DNA of 5,964 bases from Streptomyces speibonae. GTDB lineage: Bacteria; Actinomycetota; Actinomycetes; Streptomycetales; Streptomycetaceae. Both the position numbers and the translations under genes were made by a program. Of this stretch, positions 1 through 5,964 are shown in pieces; position 1 is the stretch's first letter; every line of letters begins with the position of its first letter. The stretch covers positions 5,128-11,091 of the forward strand of contig KL568523.1 of NCBI GenBank assembly GCA_000715605.1, given 5' to 3'. The notes under the pieces were generated by a model. The model searched no databases and was not told the DNA's origin. It was given only the letters and a program-made list of their open reading frames with translations.

Positions 1-288
1 ACCGTACCCGGGCTGCCCGTAGGGTCCCGGCTGCTGCGGCTGGCCGTAGGGGCCGGAGGCGTACGGGCCGGAGTTGTAGGGCCCCGGCTGCTGGGCGGGC
101 TGCTGCGGATAGCCGTACCCGGGCTGCGGCGCACCGGACGGCGGCGTCTGCGGGGGCGGCGGTGTCTGCGGCGCCCCGAAGCCACCTCCCGGCGGCGGAT
201 CCTGCGGCGCTCCGAAGCCACCCTGCGGCGGCGGATCCTGCGGTGCTCCGAAACCGCCCTGCGGCGGCTGATTGGGCGGCTGAGCCAT
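1..288 (-). CDS. Pro/Gln/Gly/Tyr-rich repeat protein, N-terminal part (C-terminus outside window)
   Basis: Reading down from an ATG at 288, the frame stays open for 96 codons to the window edge and encodes a low-complexity N-terminus starting MAQPPNQPPQ. Residues 11-46 are three tandem 12-residue units of the form GGFGAPQ(D/T)PPPx. They are followed by a Tyr/Gln/Pro/Gly stretch with repeated PGPYGQP and GYGYP-like words. A good ribosome-binding site (GGGGGAG, 303-297) lies 8 nt before the ATG, which supports this start. No enzymatic domain is visible. In streptomycetes such N-termini usually precede one transmembrane helix and an extracytoplasmic domain. From memory, very similar N-termini occur on PQQ-binding-like beta-propeller (BamB-like) proteins next to this locus, but that domain is not in the window, so the assignment is inference. 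RDD-family or other membrane proteins with the same kind of N-terminus are alternatives. The coding status itself is fairly sure. Confidence 0.8.
   Translation of the reverse strand, partial: MAQPPNQPPQGGFGAPQDPPPQGGFGAPQDPPPGGGFGAPQTPPPPQTPPSGAPQPGYGYPQQPAQQPGPYNSGPYASGPYGQPQQPGPYGQPGYG
151..258 (-). repeat. Three tandem 36-bp coding repeats (GGFGAPQDPPPx units)
   Basis: Codons 11-46 of the gene starting at 288 consist of three consecutive 12-codon units. Units 1 and 2 encode the same residues GGFGAPQDPPP and differ at synonymous positions. Unit 3 has Thr in place of Asp. The synonymous differences show the repeat is not a very recent duplication, or that it is kept at the protein level. 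The number of units is likely to vary between strains. Confidence 0.8.
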
Positions 289-296
289 CAGCGCGT

Positions 297-303
297 CTCC
301 CCC
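297..303 (-). promoter_or_regulatory. Ribosome-binding site for the gene starting at 288
   Basis: On the minus strand GGGGGAG lies 8 nt before the ATG at 288-286, which is good complementarity and spacing to the 16S 3' end. It fixes the start of the Pro-rich protein. Confidence 0.65.
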
Positions 304-314
304 TTACTCACTGA

Positions 315-343
315 TTTTTAGCCACGCCCTGAGGTGCGATGAA
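315..343 (-). promoter_or_regulatory. Weak candidate promoter for the gene starting at 288
   Basis: On the minus strand, TTCATC (343-338) and TAAAAA (320-315) are separated by 17 nt, and the AT-rich -10-like block stands out in very GC-rich DNA. A start near 308 would give a leader of about 20 nt carrying the GGGGGAG site. The match to the streptomycete vegetative consensus (TTGACN / TANNNT) is poor, so this is only a candidate. A short inverted repeat, CGTAT-GG-ATACG (352-363), lies just upstream and could be an operator. Confidence 0.25.
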
Positions 344-407
344 CCCAGAGTCGTATGGATACGTCTTACATGGCCAGGCCTTTCTATCACCCGGCACCGA
401 CAGCACG

Positions 408-450
408 ACGGGCCACGCCCTCCCCTGTTCCCAAGGGAGGACCGGCCCGT
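408..450 (-). terminator. Two-tier hairpin downstream of the ABC-F gene (candidate distal terminator)
   Basis: The outer arms ACGGGCC (408-414) and GGCCCGT (444-450) are perfectly complementary. So are the inner arms CCTCCC (419-424) and GGGAGG (435-440). A small 4/3-nt internal loop separates the tiers, and the terminal loop is 10 nt. It lies about 95 bp past the ABC-F stop and well upstream of the next gene. There is no T-run on either side, as is common for actinobacterial terminators, so termination is inferred from position and stem strength. Confidence 0.45.
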
Positions 451-488
451 GATGCCCTCGTTACGCGCCTTCACGCCCTCTTCACGCC

Positions 489-521
489 ACCCGCGCCCCC
501 CGCACGCGGGGCACGGCGGGT
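489..521 (-). terminator. GC-rich hairpin just past the ABC-F stop codon
   Basis: The outer arms ACCCGC (489-494) and GCGGGT (516-521) enclose inner arms CCCCGC (498-503) and GCGGGG (506-511); the tightest inner pair must open to leave a loop of four. It begins about 21 nt downstream of the ABC-F stop at 543. No U-tract follows. Together with the hairpin at 408-450 it probably ends the ABC-F transcript. Confidence 0.4.
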
Positions 522-542
522 ACGGCGGACGGGGCGGACGGG

Positions 543-2345
<1,803 letters not shown>

Positions 2346-2418
2346 TTCTCTCCTGCCCGGGGGAACGATCGACCCTCCAGGGTAGTCGCGCCCGCCGACC
2401 GCCCCGAAACGCGGGATG

Positions 2419-2477
2419 GCCGGGCACGGCCGCGCCCCGAGGACCCCCCGCGTCCCCGGGGCGCGACCGTGCCCGGC
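2419..2477 (-). terminator. Very long stable hairpin between amidase and ABC-F genes (probable terminator)
   Basis: Arms 2419-2439 and 2457-2477 are 21 nt each with a single mismatch (C2430 against A2466). The outer block is GCCGGGCACGG / CCGTGCCCGGC and the inner block CGCGCCCCG / CGGGGCGCG. The apex can pair further, GGAC (2441-2444) with GTCC (2452-2455), leaving a 7-nt loop. It sits between the amidase stop (2521) and the ABC-F start (2345). No U-tract is present. The near-perfect symmetry means it would fold in either transcript, but both neighbours read leftward, so its likely job is to end the amidase mRNA. Confidence 0.7.
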
Positions 2478-2485
2478 GCGAGCGC

Positions 2486-2515
2486 CGCGCACGCCCGGCC
2501 TGGTCGGCGTGCGCG
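2486..2515 (-). terminator. Hairpin immediately after the amidase stop codon
   Basis: CGCGCACGCC (2486-2495) and GGCGTGCGCG (2506-2515) form a perfect 10-bp GC-rich stem with a 10-nt loop. It begins 5 nt past the amidase stop (2523-2521) and is followed by the longer hairpin at 2419-2477. The pair looks like a tandem terminator, or a terminator plus a 3'-end mRNA stabiliser. Confidence 0.55.
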
Positions 2516-2520
2516 CGCCG

Positions 2521-3642
2521 TCAGCGGCGGGCCGCCGCCGCGCGGACCTCGCCGAGCAGGTCGTACATCACCTGTCCGGGGCACTCGGTCTCGAGGTAGT
2601 CGCGGTGGCCGCCGATGGTGTCGGTGTCCTTCTGGGTGCCGTTGACCGGGTTGGTGTACGTGACCTTCGCCTGCGGGTCCAGGCCCTTGAACCGGCTGAT
2701 CACCTTGATCAGGCGGATCAGGGAGGCCTTGGCCGCGTCCGTGGGGCCCTGCTGGTCGAGGCTGCCGATCAGGGCGATGCCCAGGGCGCCGGAGTTGAAG
2801 CCCACGGAGTGGAAGCCGGTGACGAGGTCGCCGTCCTCGTTGAAGGCGGGGATGCCGTCGTCGCCGGAGTAGCGGCCCTCGTAGACGTTGCCGTCCTCGT
2901 CGATGAGGAAGTGGTAGCCGATGTCGCCCCAGTCGTTGGTGATCGCGTGGTACTCGTAGATCGCGCGGACCGTCGCGGCCGGGTCGGGGTCGTCGTTGGG
3001 CGTCGCGGTGTGGTGGACGGTGATGATCTGCAGCGGGTAGTACTGCTCGGGCGAGTTGACCGTGCCGTCCGGCTTGAAGCGCTTGGACTCGTCGGCGCCC
3101 CAGGCGGCGCGGGAGAGGTAGCGCACGCCGCGCACGCGCGTGGGCTCGCGCGGCACGCGCACGGTGCGGTTCGGGCCGTCGGTGGTGTCGATGGCGAGGC
3201 AGCGCACGCCGTCGATGTCGCTCGGGGCCTTCACCTCGTACGCGGTGGCGTTGCCGGCCGCGACCAGGGCCGTGCCGCCGTCCTCGACCGCGGCGCAGCC
3301 GCTCGTCAGCTTCTGCCAGCTGCCGTCGGCGAGCTTGATGGCGGCGCCCGTCCCGGCGCCGGACCAGCGCACCCCGACGTAGGAGGCGGCGAAGGCGGTG
3401 GTGGCCGCGCCGGTGCCGGTGGCGGCCTCGGTCCGGGTGGCGGGGAACTTCTCCGGCGTCGTGCCGGAATCGCCGGAGCCGGACGCGGAGTTGTCGCCCT
3501 CGCCGGAGTCGGTGGTCGCGAACACCACGGGGGTGAGGGCCGCTCCGGCGGCCACGGCGCCACCCGCGGCTATCACGCCGCGGCGCGTCAGGGAGCGCTT
3601 CCTGCGGTGGGACGGCTGGTCGGATGTGGGGGATTCGGACAC
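2521..3642 (-). CDS. Tat-exported N-acetylmuramoyl-L-alanine amidase (PGRP / amidase_2 domain)
   Basis: This 373-aa secreted peptidoglycan amidase would cut the bond between MurNAc and L-Ala of the stem peptide. The N-terminus is a twin-arginine signal: basic RRKR, then SLTRRGVI (17-24), a hydrophobic Ala/Gly segment, and likely cleavage after VVFA (42). A Gly/Ser/Thr-rich linker and an unassigned region (about 80-170) precede the PGRP domain (about 173-366), which opens with YLSRAAWGA. Probable zinc ligands by analogy to T7 lysozyme are His210 (VHHTAT), His346 and Cys354 (GGHRDYLETECPG, the family's 8-residue spacing), with Tyr243 in GYHFLID in the catalytic position. All are present, so the enzyme should be active. 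The GTG start at 3642 is preferred: GAAGGGG lies 7-8 nt upstream and the protein then begins next to the Tat region; a longer frame begins only with TTG at 3723. Hairpins directly follow the stop, suggesting a separate transcript end. Confidence 0.93.
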   Translation of the reverse strand: MSESPTSDQPSHRRKRSLTRRGVIAAGGAVAAGAALTPVVFATTDSGEGDNSASGSGDSGTTPEKFPATRTEAATGTGAATTAFAASYVGVRWSGAGTGAAIKLADGSWQKLTSGCAAVEDGGTALVAAGNATAYEVKAPSDIDGVRCLAIDTTDGPNRTVRVPREPTRVRGVRYLSRAAWGADESKRFKPDGTVNSPEQYYPLQIITVHHTATPNDDPDPAATVRAIYEYHAITNDWGDIGYHFLIDEDGNVYEGRYSGDDGIPAFNEDGDLVTGFHSVGFNSGALGIALIGSLDQQGPTDAAKASLIRLIKVISRFKGLDPQAKVTYTNPVNGTQKDTDTIGGHRDYLETECPGQVMYDLLGEVRAAAARR

Positions 3643-3670
3643 GGAAGTGTCCCCTTCCAGAAGTGCACTT
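3643..3670 (-). promoter_or_regulatory. Amidase ribosome-binding site inside a potential hairpin
   Basis: On the minus strand the SD-like GGAAGGGG (3658-3651) precedes the GTG at 3642. GGAAG (3658-3654) can pair with CTTCC (3647-3643), leaving loop GGGACA, so most of the SD would sit in a stem-loop that ends at the start codon. Just upstream is the 10-bp palindrome AAGTGCACTT (3661-3670), whose segments could pair alternatively with the same SD region. The site supports the GTG start; a regulatory role is only inferred. Confidence 0.45.
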
Positions 3671-3752
3671 GACGGTGAGGAACCGCGCACGGGCACGACA
3701 GGGCCCGAAAATTGAAACCTCAAGCGACACTAACGGCCCCACCCGCCCCACG

Positions 3753-3772
3753 TGTACTGCGATCGCAGTACA
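3753..3772. promoter_or_regulatory. Perfect 20-bp palindrome between ispE and the amidase gene (operator or hairpin)
   Basis: TGTACTGCGATCGCAGTACA equals its own reverse complement over all 20 positions. It lies 45 bp past the ispE stop and 110 bp before the amidase GTG. As RNA it would form an 8-bp stem with a GATC loop and no U-tract, so it would be a modest terminator. As DNA it has the symmetry and length of a dimeric repressor operator, such as a TetR- or GntR-type site. On the minus strand a weak promoter-like pair, TTGAGG (3723-3718) and TGTCGT (3700-3695), spaced 17 nt, lies between the palindrome and the amidase, which would place the palindrome upstream of -35. Which role applies cannot be told from sequence. 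Confidence 0.6.
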
Positions 3773-3817
3773 TCCATGTGGAGATCGGGCGAAGAATCCC
3801 TACTTGTAAGTACGGAG

Positions 3818-4729
3818 TCACGCTCCGGTGTTCCGTACCACCGTGGCACCGGGCACCGGGCCGGACGCCGTGCGCACCGCGCGGCACGTGCCGGAGGTCC
3901 GCAGGGCCTCGGCCACCTTCGCGGCGGACCCGGCGTCGCGGGCGAGGAACGCCGTCGTCGGGCCCGAGCCGGAGACCAGCGCGGTGAGCGCACCGGCGGC
4001 GCGGCCCACGGCAAGGGTGCCGGCGAGTTCCGGGAAGAGCGAAAGCGCGGCGGGCTGCAGGTCGTTGGAGACCTCGGCGGCGAGCGCGTCGGCGTCGCCC
4101 TTGGCGAGGGCGTCGAGCAGCGGCCGGGAGGCGACGGGCTCGGGGATGTCGGTGCCCTCGCCGAGCCGGTCGAACTCACGGAAGACGGCGGGCGTGGACA
4201 GTCCCCGGCCGGCCATGGCGAACACCCAGTGGAAGGCGCCGCCGACGTCGAGCACACGCAGCCGCTCGCCCCGCCCGGTGCCCAGAGCCGCGCCGCCGAC
4301 CAGGCTGAACGGCACGTCGCTGCCCAACTCGGCGCAGATGTCGAGGAGTTCCTCTCGGGAGGCGCCCGTGCCCCAGAGCGTGTCGCAGGCCAGCAGGGCG
4401 CCCGCGCCGTCCGCGCTGCCGCCCGCCATGCCGCCGGCGACCGGGATGTCCTTGGCGATGTGCAGATGCACGTCCGGCGTACGGCCGTACCGCGCGGCGA
4501 GCGTCTCGGCCGCGCGGGCGGCGAGGTTGGTGCGGTCGAGCGGGACCTGGGCGGCGTCGGCGCCCTCGCAGGTGACGCGCGGGCCGCCGGGTGAGGGCGT
4601 CGCGGTGACCTCGTCGTGGAGACCGACGGCCAGGAAGACGTTGGCCAGGTCGTGGTAGCCGTCGGGGCGGGCGGCGCCGACCGCGAGCTGGACGTTGACC
4701 TTGGCGGGGACGCGGACGGTGACGCTCAC
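3818..4729 (-). CDS. ispE: 4-diphosphocytidyl-2-C-methyl-D-erythritol kinase
   Basis: This GHMP-family kinase (303 aa, usual length) phosphorylates the 2-hydroxyl of CDP-methylerythritol with ATP in the non-mevalonate isoprenoid pathway, in the cytoplasm. Visible motifs are [12 protein letters not shown] with Lys10 and RPDGYHDL (21-28); the ATP-binding loop [17 protein letters not shown] (96-112), in the actinobacterial form; ELGSDVPF with catalytic Asp138; and the C-terminal GHMP motif [11 protein letters not shown] (252-262). Lys10 and Asp138 correspond to the catalytic pair known in E. coli IspE. The GTG start at 4729 overlaps the ksgA TGA in a GTGA junction, and GAGGAG lies within the ksgA end upstream, so translation is probably coupled. 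A longer frame exists in phase but would overlap ksgA by about 150 nt and lacks family similarity. The product feeds undecaprenyl phosphate, quinone and terpene synthesis. No damage is seen. Confidence 0.97.
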   Translation of the reverse strand: MSVTVRVPAKVNVQLAVGAARPDGYHDLANVFLAVGLHDEVTATPSPGGPRVTCEGADAAQVPLDRTNLAARAAETLAARYGRTPDVHLHIAKDIPVAGGMAGGSADGAGALLACDTLWGTGASREELLDICAELGSDVPFSLVGGAALGTGRGERLRVLDVGGAFHWVFAMAGRGLSTPAVFREFDRLGEGTDIPEPVASRPLLDALAKGDADALAAEVSNDLQPAALSLFPELAGTLAVGRAAGALTALVSGSGPTTAFLARDAGSAAKVAEALRTSGTCRAVRTASGPVPGATVVRNTGA

Positions 4730-5616
4730 TGCTGACCCTGCTCCTCGTGCTCGGCGTGCGGGGCGTGCTCGGCGATGCGCGCGAACTCCTCGACGGTCAG
4801 CGACTCGCCCCGCGCCCGCGGCGACACCCCGGCCGCGACCAGCGCCGCCTCGGCCGCCGCCGCGGAGCCCGCCCACCCGGCGAGGGCGGCCCGCAGGGTC
4901 TTGCGGCGCTGGGCGAAGGCCGCGTCCACCACGGCGAACACCTCGCGCCGCGACGCGCCGGTCTTCAGCGGCTCCGCGCGGCGCACCAGCGAGACCAGCC
5001 CGCTGTCGACGTTCGGGGCGGGCCAGAAGACGTTGCGCCCGATGGCGCCCGCCCGCTTGACCTGTGCGTACCAGTTGGCCTTGACCGAGGGCACGCCGTA
5101 CACCTTCGAGCCGGGCGCGGCGGCCAGCCGGTCGGCGACCTCGGACTGGACCATGACGAGGGTGCGTTCGATGCTCGGGAAGGTTTCGAGCATGTGCAGC
5201 AGCACCGGGACGGCCACGTTGTAGGGCAGGTTCGCGACGAGCGCGGTCGGTGCGGGGCCCGGCAGCTCGGTGACGTGCATCGCGTCGGAGTGGACCAGCG
5301 CGAACCGGTCGGCGCGGGAGGGCATCCGGGCGGCGACGGTCGCGGGCAGCGCGGCGGCGAGGACGTCGTCGATCTCGACGGCGGTGACCCGGTCGGCGGC
5401 CTCCAGCAGCGCCAGGGTGAGCGAGCCGAGCCCCGGGCCGACCTCGACGACCACGTCGTCGGGGCGCACCTCGGCGGTGCGGACGATACGGCGGACGGTG
5501 TTGGCGTCGATGACGAAGTTCTGGCCGCGCTGCTTGGTGGGCCGTACGCCGAGAGCGGCCGCCAGTTCACGGATGTCGGCGGGGCCCAGGAGGGCGTCGG
5601 GGGTGGGGCTGGTCAC
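4726..5616 (-). CDS. ksgA: 16S rRNA dimethyladenosine transferase (A1518/A1519)
   Basis: KsgA/RsmA uses S-adenosylmethionine to dimethylate the two adjacent adenines in the helix 45 loop of 16S rRNA, a late step of small-subunit maturation; loss of the enzyme gives kasugamycin resistance. The 296-aa protein has the N-terminal [13 protein letters not shown] (25-37); SAM motif [11 protein letters not shown] (58-67) and the acidic VEID (80-83) after strand 2; catalytic motif NLPYNVA (129-135); and a late [11 protein letters not shown] motif (196-206). The length is normal and nothing is missing. The start is taken as GTG 5616, which gives the family-like N-terminus [17 protein letters not shown]. 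An upstream extension would overlap the end of the rpf gene. No clear Shine-Dalgarno sequence precedes this GTG, and a TACCCT -10-like element is placed so that transcription could begin at the start codon itself. The stop overlaps the ispE start. Confidence 0.97.
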   Translation of the reverse strand: MTSPTPDALLGPADIRELAAALGVRPTKQRGQNFVIDANTVRRIVRTAEVRPDDVVVEVGPGLGSLTLALLEAADRVTAVEIDDVLAAALPATVAARMPSRADRFALVHSDAMHVTELPGPAPTALVANLPYNVAVPVLLHMLETFPSIERTLVMVQSEVADRLAAAPGSKVYGVPSVKANWYAQVKRAGAIGRNVFWPAPNVDSGLVSLVRRAEPLKTGASRREVFAVVDAAFAQRRKTLRAALAGWAGSAAAAEAALVAAGVSPRARGESLTVEEFARIAEHAPHAEHEEQGQQ

Positions 5617-5622
5617 GGGACA

Positions 5623-5628
5623 AGGGTA
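5623..5628 (-). promoter_or_regulatory. -10-like element TACCCT for a possible leaderless ksgA(-ispE) transcript
   Basis: On the minus strand TACCCT (5628-5623) matches the TANNNT -10 pattern. If its last T is -7, position +1 falls on the G of the GTG at 5616, the arrangement of leaderless actinobacterial genes. No purine-rich SD is seen in the 35 nt between the rpf stop (5652) and this GTG, which fits. A -35 is weak: GTGACC (5655-5650) resembles TTGAC but is 21 nt from the -10. Confidence 0.4.
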
Positions 5629-5651
5629 CGGGGCCGCACCGGCCGCCCAGG

Positions 5652-5964
5652 TCACCCCCGCAGGCTGTCCCCGCAGTGCGGCCACGCGGCCGCGCCGCTG
5701 CGGACGTACAGCGTCTTCGCGCGGTACGTCTGTTCCGCCGCCGGCGCGTCCTGGGGGCGTCCGCTGCCGCCGAGGCTCCGCCAGGTCGGGGTGTCGAACT
5801 GGTACAGCCCGCCGTACGTCCCCGAGGGGTCCACCGCGTCGGGCCGGCCACCGGACTCGCACCGCGCCAGCGCCTCCCAGTTCAGCCCGTCCACGCCCGG
5901 CGCAGGGGCGCTCCCCGTGCCGACCCGCACCCGCTGCGGGCGCGGCTCGCGCACCACCTCGGAG
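5652..5964 (-). CDS. rpfB: Resuscitation-promoting factor (RpfB type), C-terminal part with lysozyme-like domain
   Basis: The visible 103 residues are the 3' end of a gene that starts beyond the window. [16 protein letters not shown] (1-16) looks like the last strand of a G5 domain, as in RpfB proteins. After a short Pro/Ala linker comes the complete Rpf transglycosylase-like domain (about 26-103). It has [13 protein letters not shown] with the conserved catalytic Glu36, then GTYGGLYQF (48-56) and a final AWPHCG (93-98). Cys35 and Cys97 are placed to form the family's conserved disulfide. Rpf proteins are secreted muralytic enzymes that cleave peptidoglycan glycan strands and promote spore germination or exit from dormancy. 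The order rpfB-ksgA-ispE is conserved in actinobacteria, including Mycobacterium. The ksgA start is 35 nt beyond the stop. The signal peptide and DUF348 repeats expected of RpfB cannot be checked here. Confidence 0.92.
   Translation of the reverse strand, partial: SEVVREPRPQRVRVGTGSAPAPGVDGLNWEALARCESGGRPDAVDPSGTYGGLYQFDTPTWRSLGGSGRPQDAPAAEQTYRAKTLYVRSGAAAWPHCGDSLRG

Noticed and set aside
352..363. Inverted repeat CGTAT-GG-ATACG upstream of the Pro-rich gene
   Set aside because: Short and seen once; noted beside the weak promoter candidate but not strong enough for its own feature.
2346..2492. 49-codon upstream extension of the ABC-F frame
   Set aside because: It would cross the 2419-2477 hairpin and encodes Arg/Gly/Pro-rich sequence. 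MAVNLVNVENV at 2345 is the usual family start and has AGGAG just upstream.
3643..3723. 27-codon upstream extension of the amidase to a TTG
   Set aside because: The GTG at 3642 has an SD at good distance and puts the Tat motif close to the N-terminus as expected; the extension would displace it and contains the SD itself.
3801..3812. Inverted repeat TACTT-GT-AAGTA just after the ispE stop
   Set aside because: Only 5 bp per arm with a 2-nt centre, too short for a terminator or a convincing operator on its own.
5617..5862. Upstream extension of ksgA overlapping the rpf gene
   Set aside because: The extension is the out-of-frame image of the conserved Rpf domain and carries no KsgA similarity.

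Overview
The window is high-GC DNA (about 70% G+C by eye, with strong G/C bias at third codon positions). It fits the chromosome of a Streptomyces-like actinomycete. The indicators are the rpf - ksgA - ispE gene order, which is conserved in actinobacteria, the GTG starts, a Tat signal peptide on a wall amidase, and a Pro/Gln/Gly/Tyr-rich N-terminus typical of streptomycete envelope proteins. Every gene I can support lies on the minus strand, so transcription runs from high to low coordinates.

In transcription order: (1) 5964-5652 is the C-terminal end of a resuscitation-promoting factor (RpfB type) with its complete lysozyme-like catalytic domain; its 5' part lies outside the window. (2) 5616-4726 is ksgA/rsmA, the 16S rRNA dimethyladenosine transferase. 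(3) 4729-3818 is ispE, the CDP-methylerythritol kinase of isoprenoid synthesis; its GTG overlaps the ksgA stop in a GTGA junction, so the two are probably translationally coupled. (4) A 175-bp gap holds a perfect 20-bp palindrome. (5) 3642-2521 is a Tat-exported, zinc-dependent PGRP/amidase_2 N-acetylmuramoyl-L-alanine amidase. (6) A gap of about 175 bp holds two tandem hairpins, one with arms of 21 nt. (7) 2345-543 is a complete Uup-like ABC-F ATPase with no membrane domain. (8) A 254-bp gap holds two further two-tier inverted repeats and no gene. (9) 288-1 is the N-terminus of a low-complexity protein with three 12-residue repeats, cut off by the window edge.

The genes are mostly housekeeping: wall remodelling (rpf and the amidase), ribosome maturation (ksgA, and possibly the ABC-F protein), and the isoprenoid precursors needed for the undecaprenyl-phosphate wall carrier (ispE). 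The strong hairpins suggest the amidase, the ABC-F gene and the repeat-rich gene are separate transcription units, while ksgA-ispE form one.

I found no mobile element, CRISPR array, tRNA or rRNA, and no convincing sign of an undescribed multi-gene system. The most interesting points are non-coding: the palindrome at 3753-3772, the hairpins around 2419-2515, the possible leaderless start of ksgA, and the ribosome-binding site of the amidase, which sits inside a potential hairpin.
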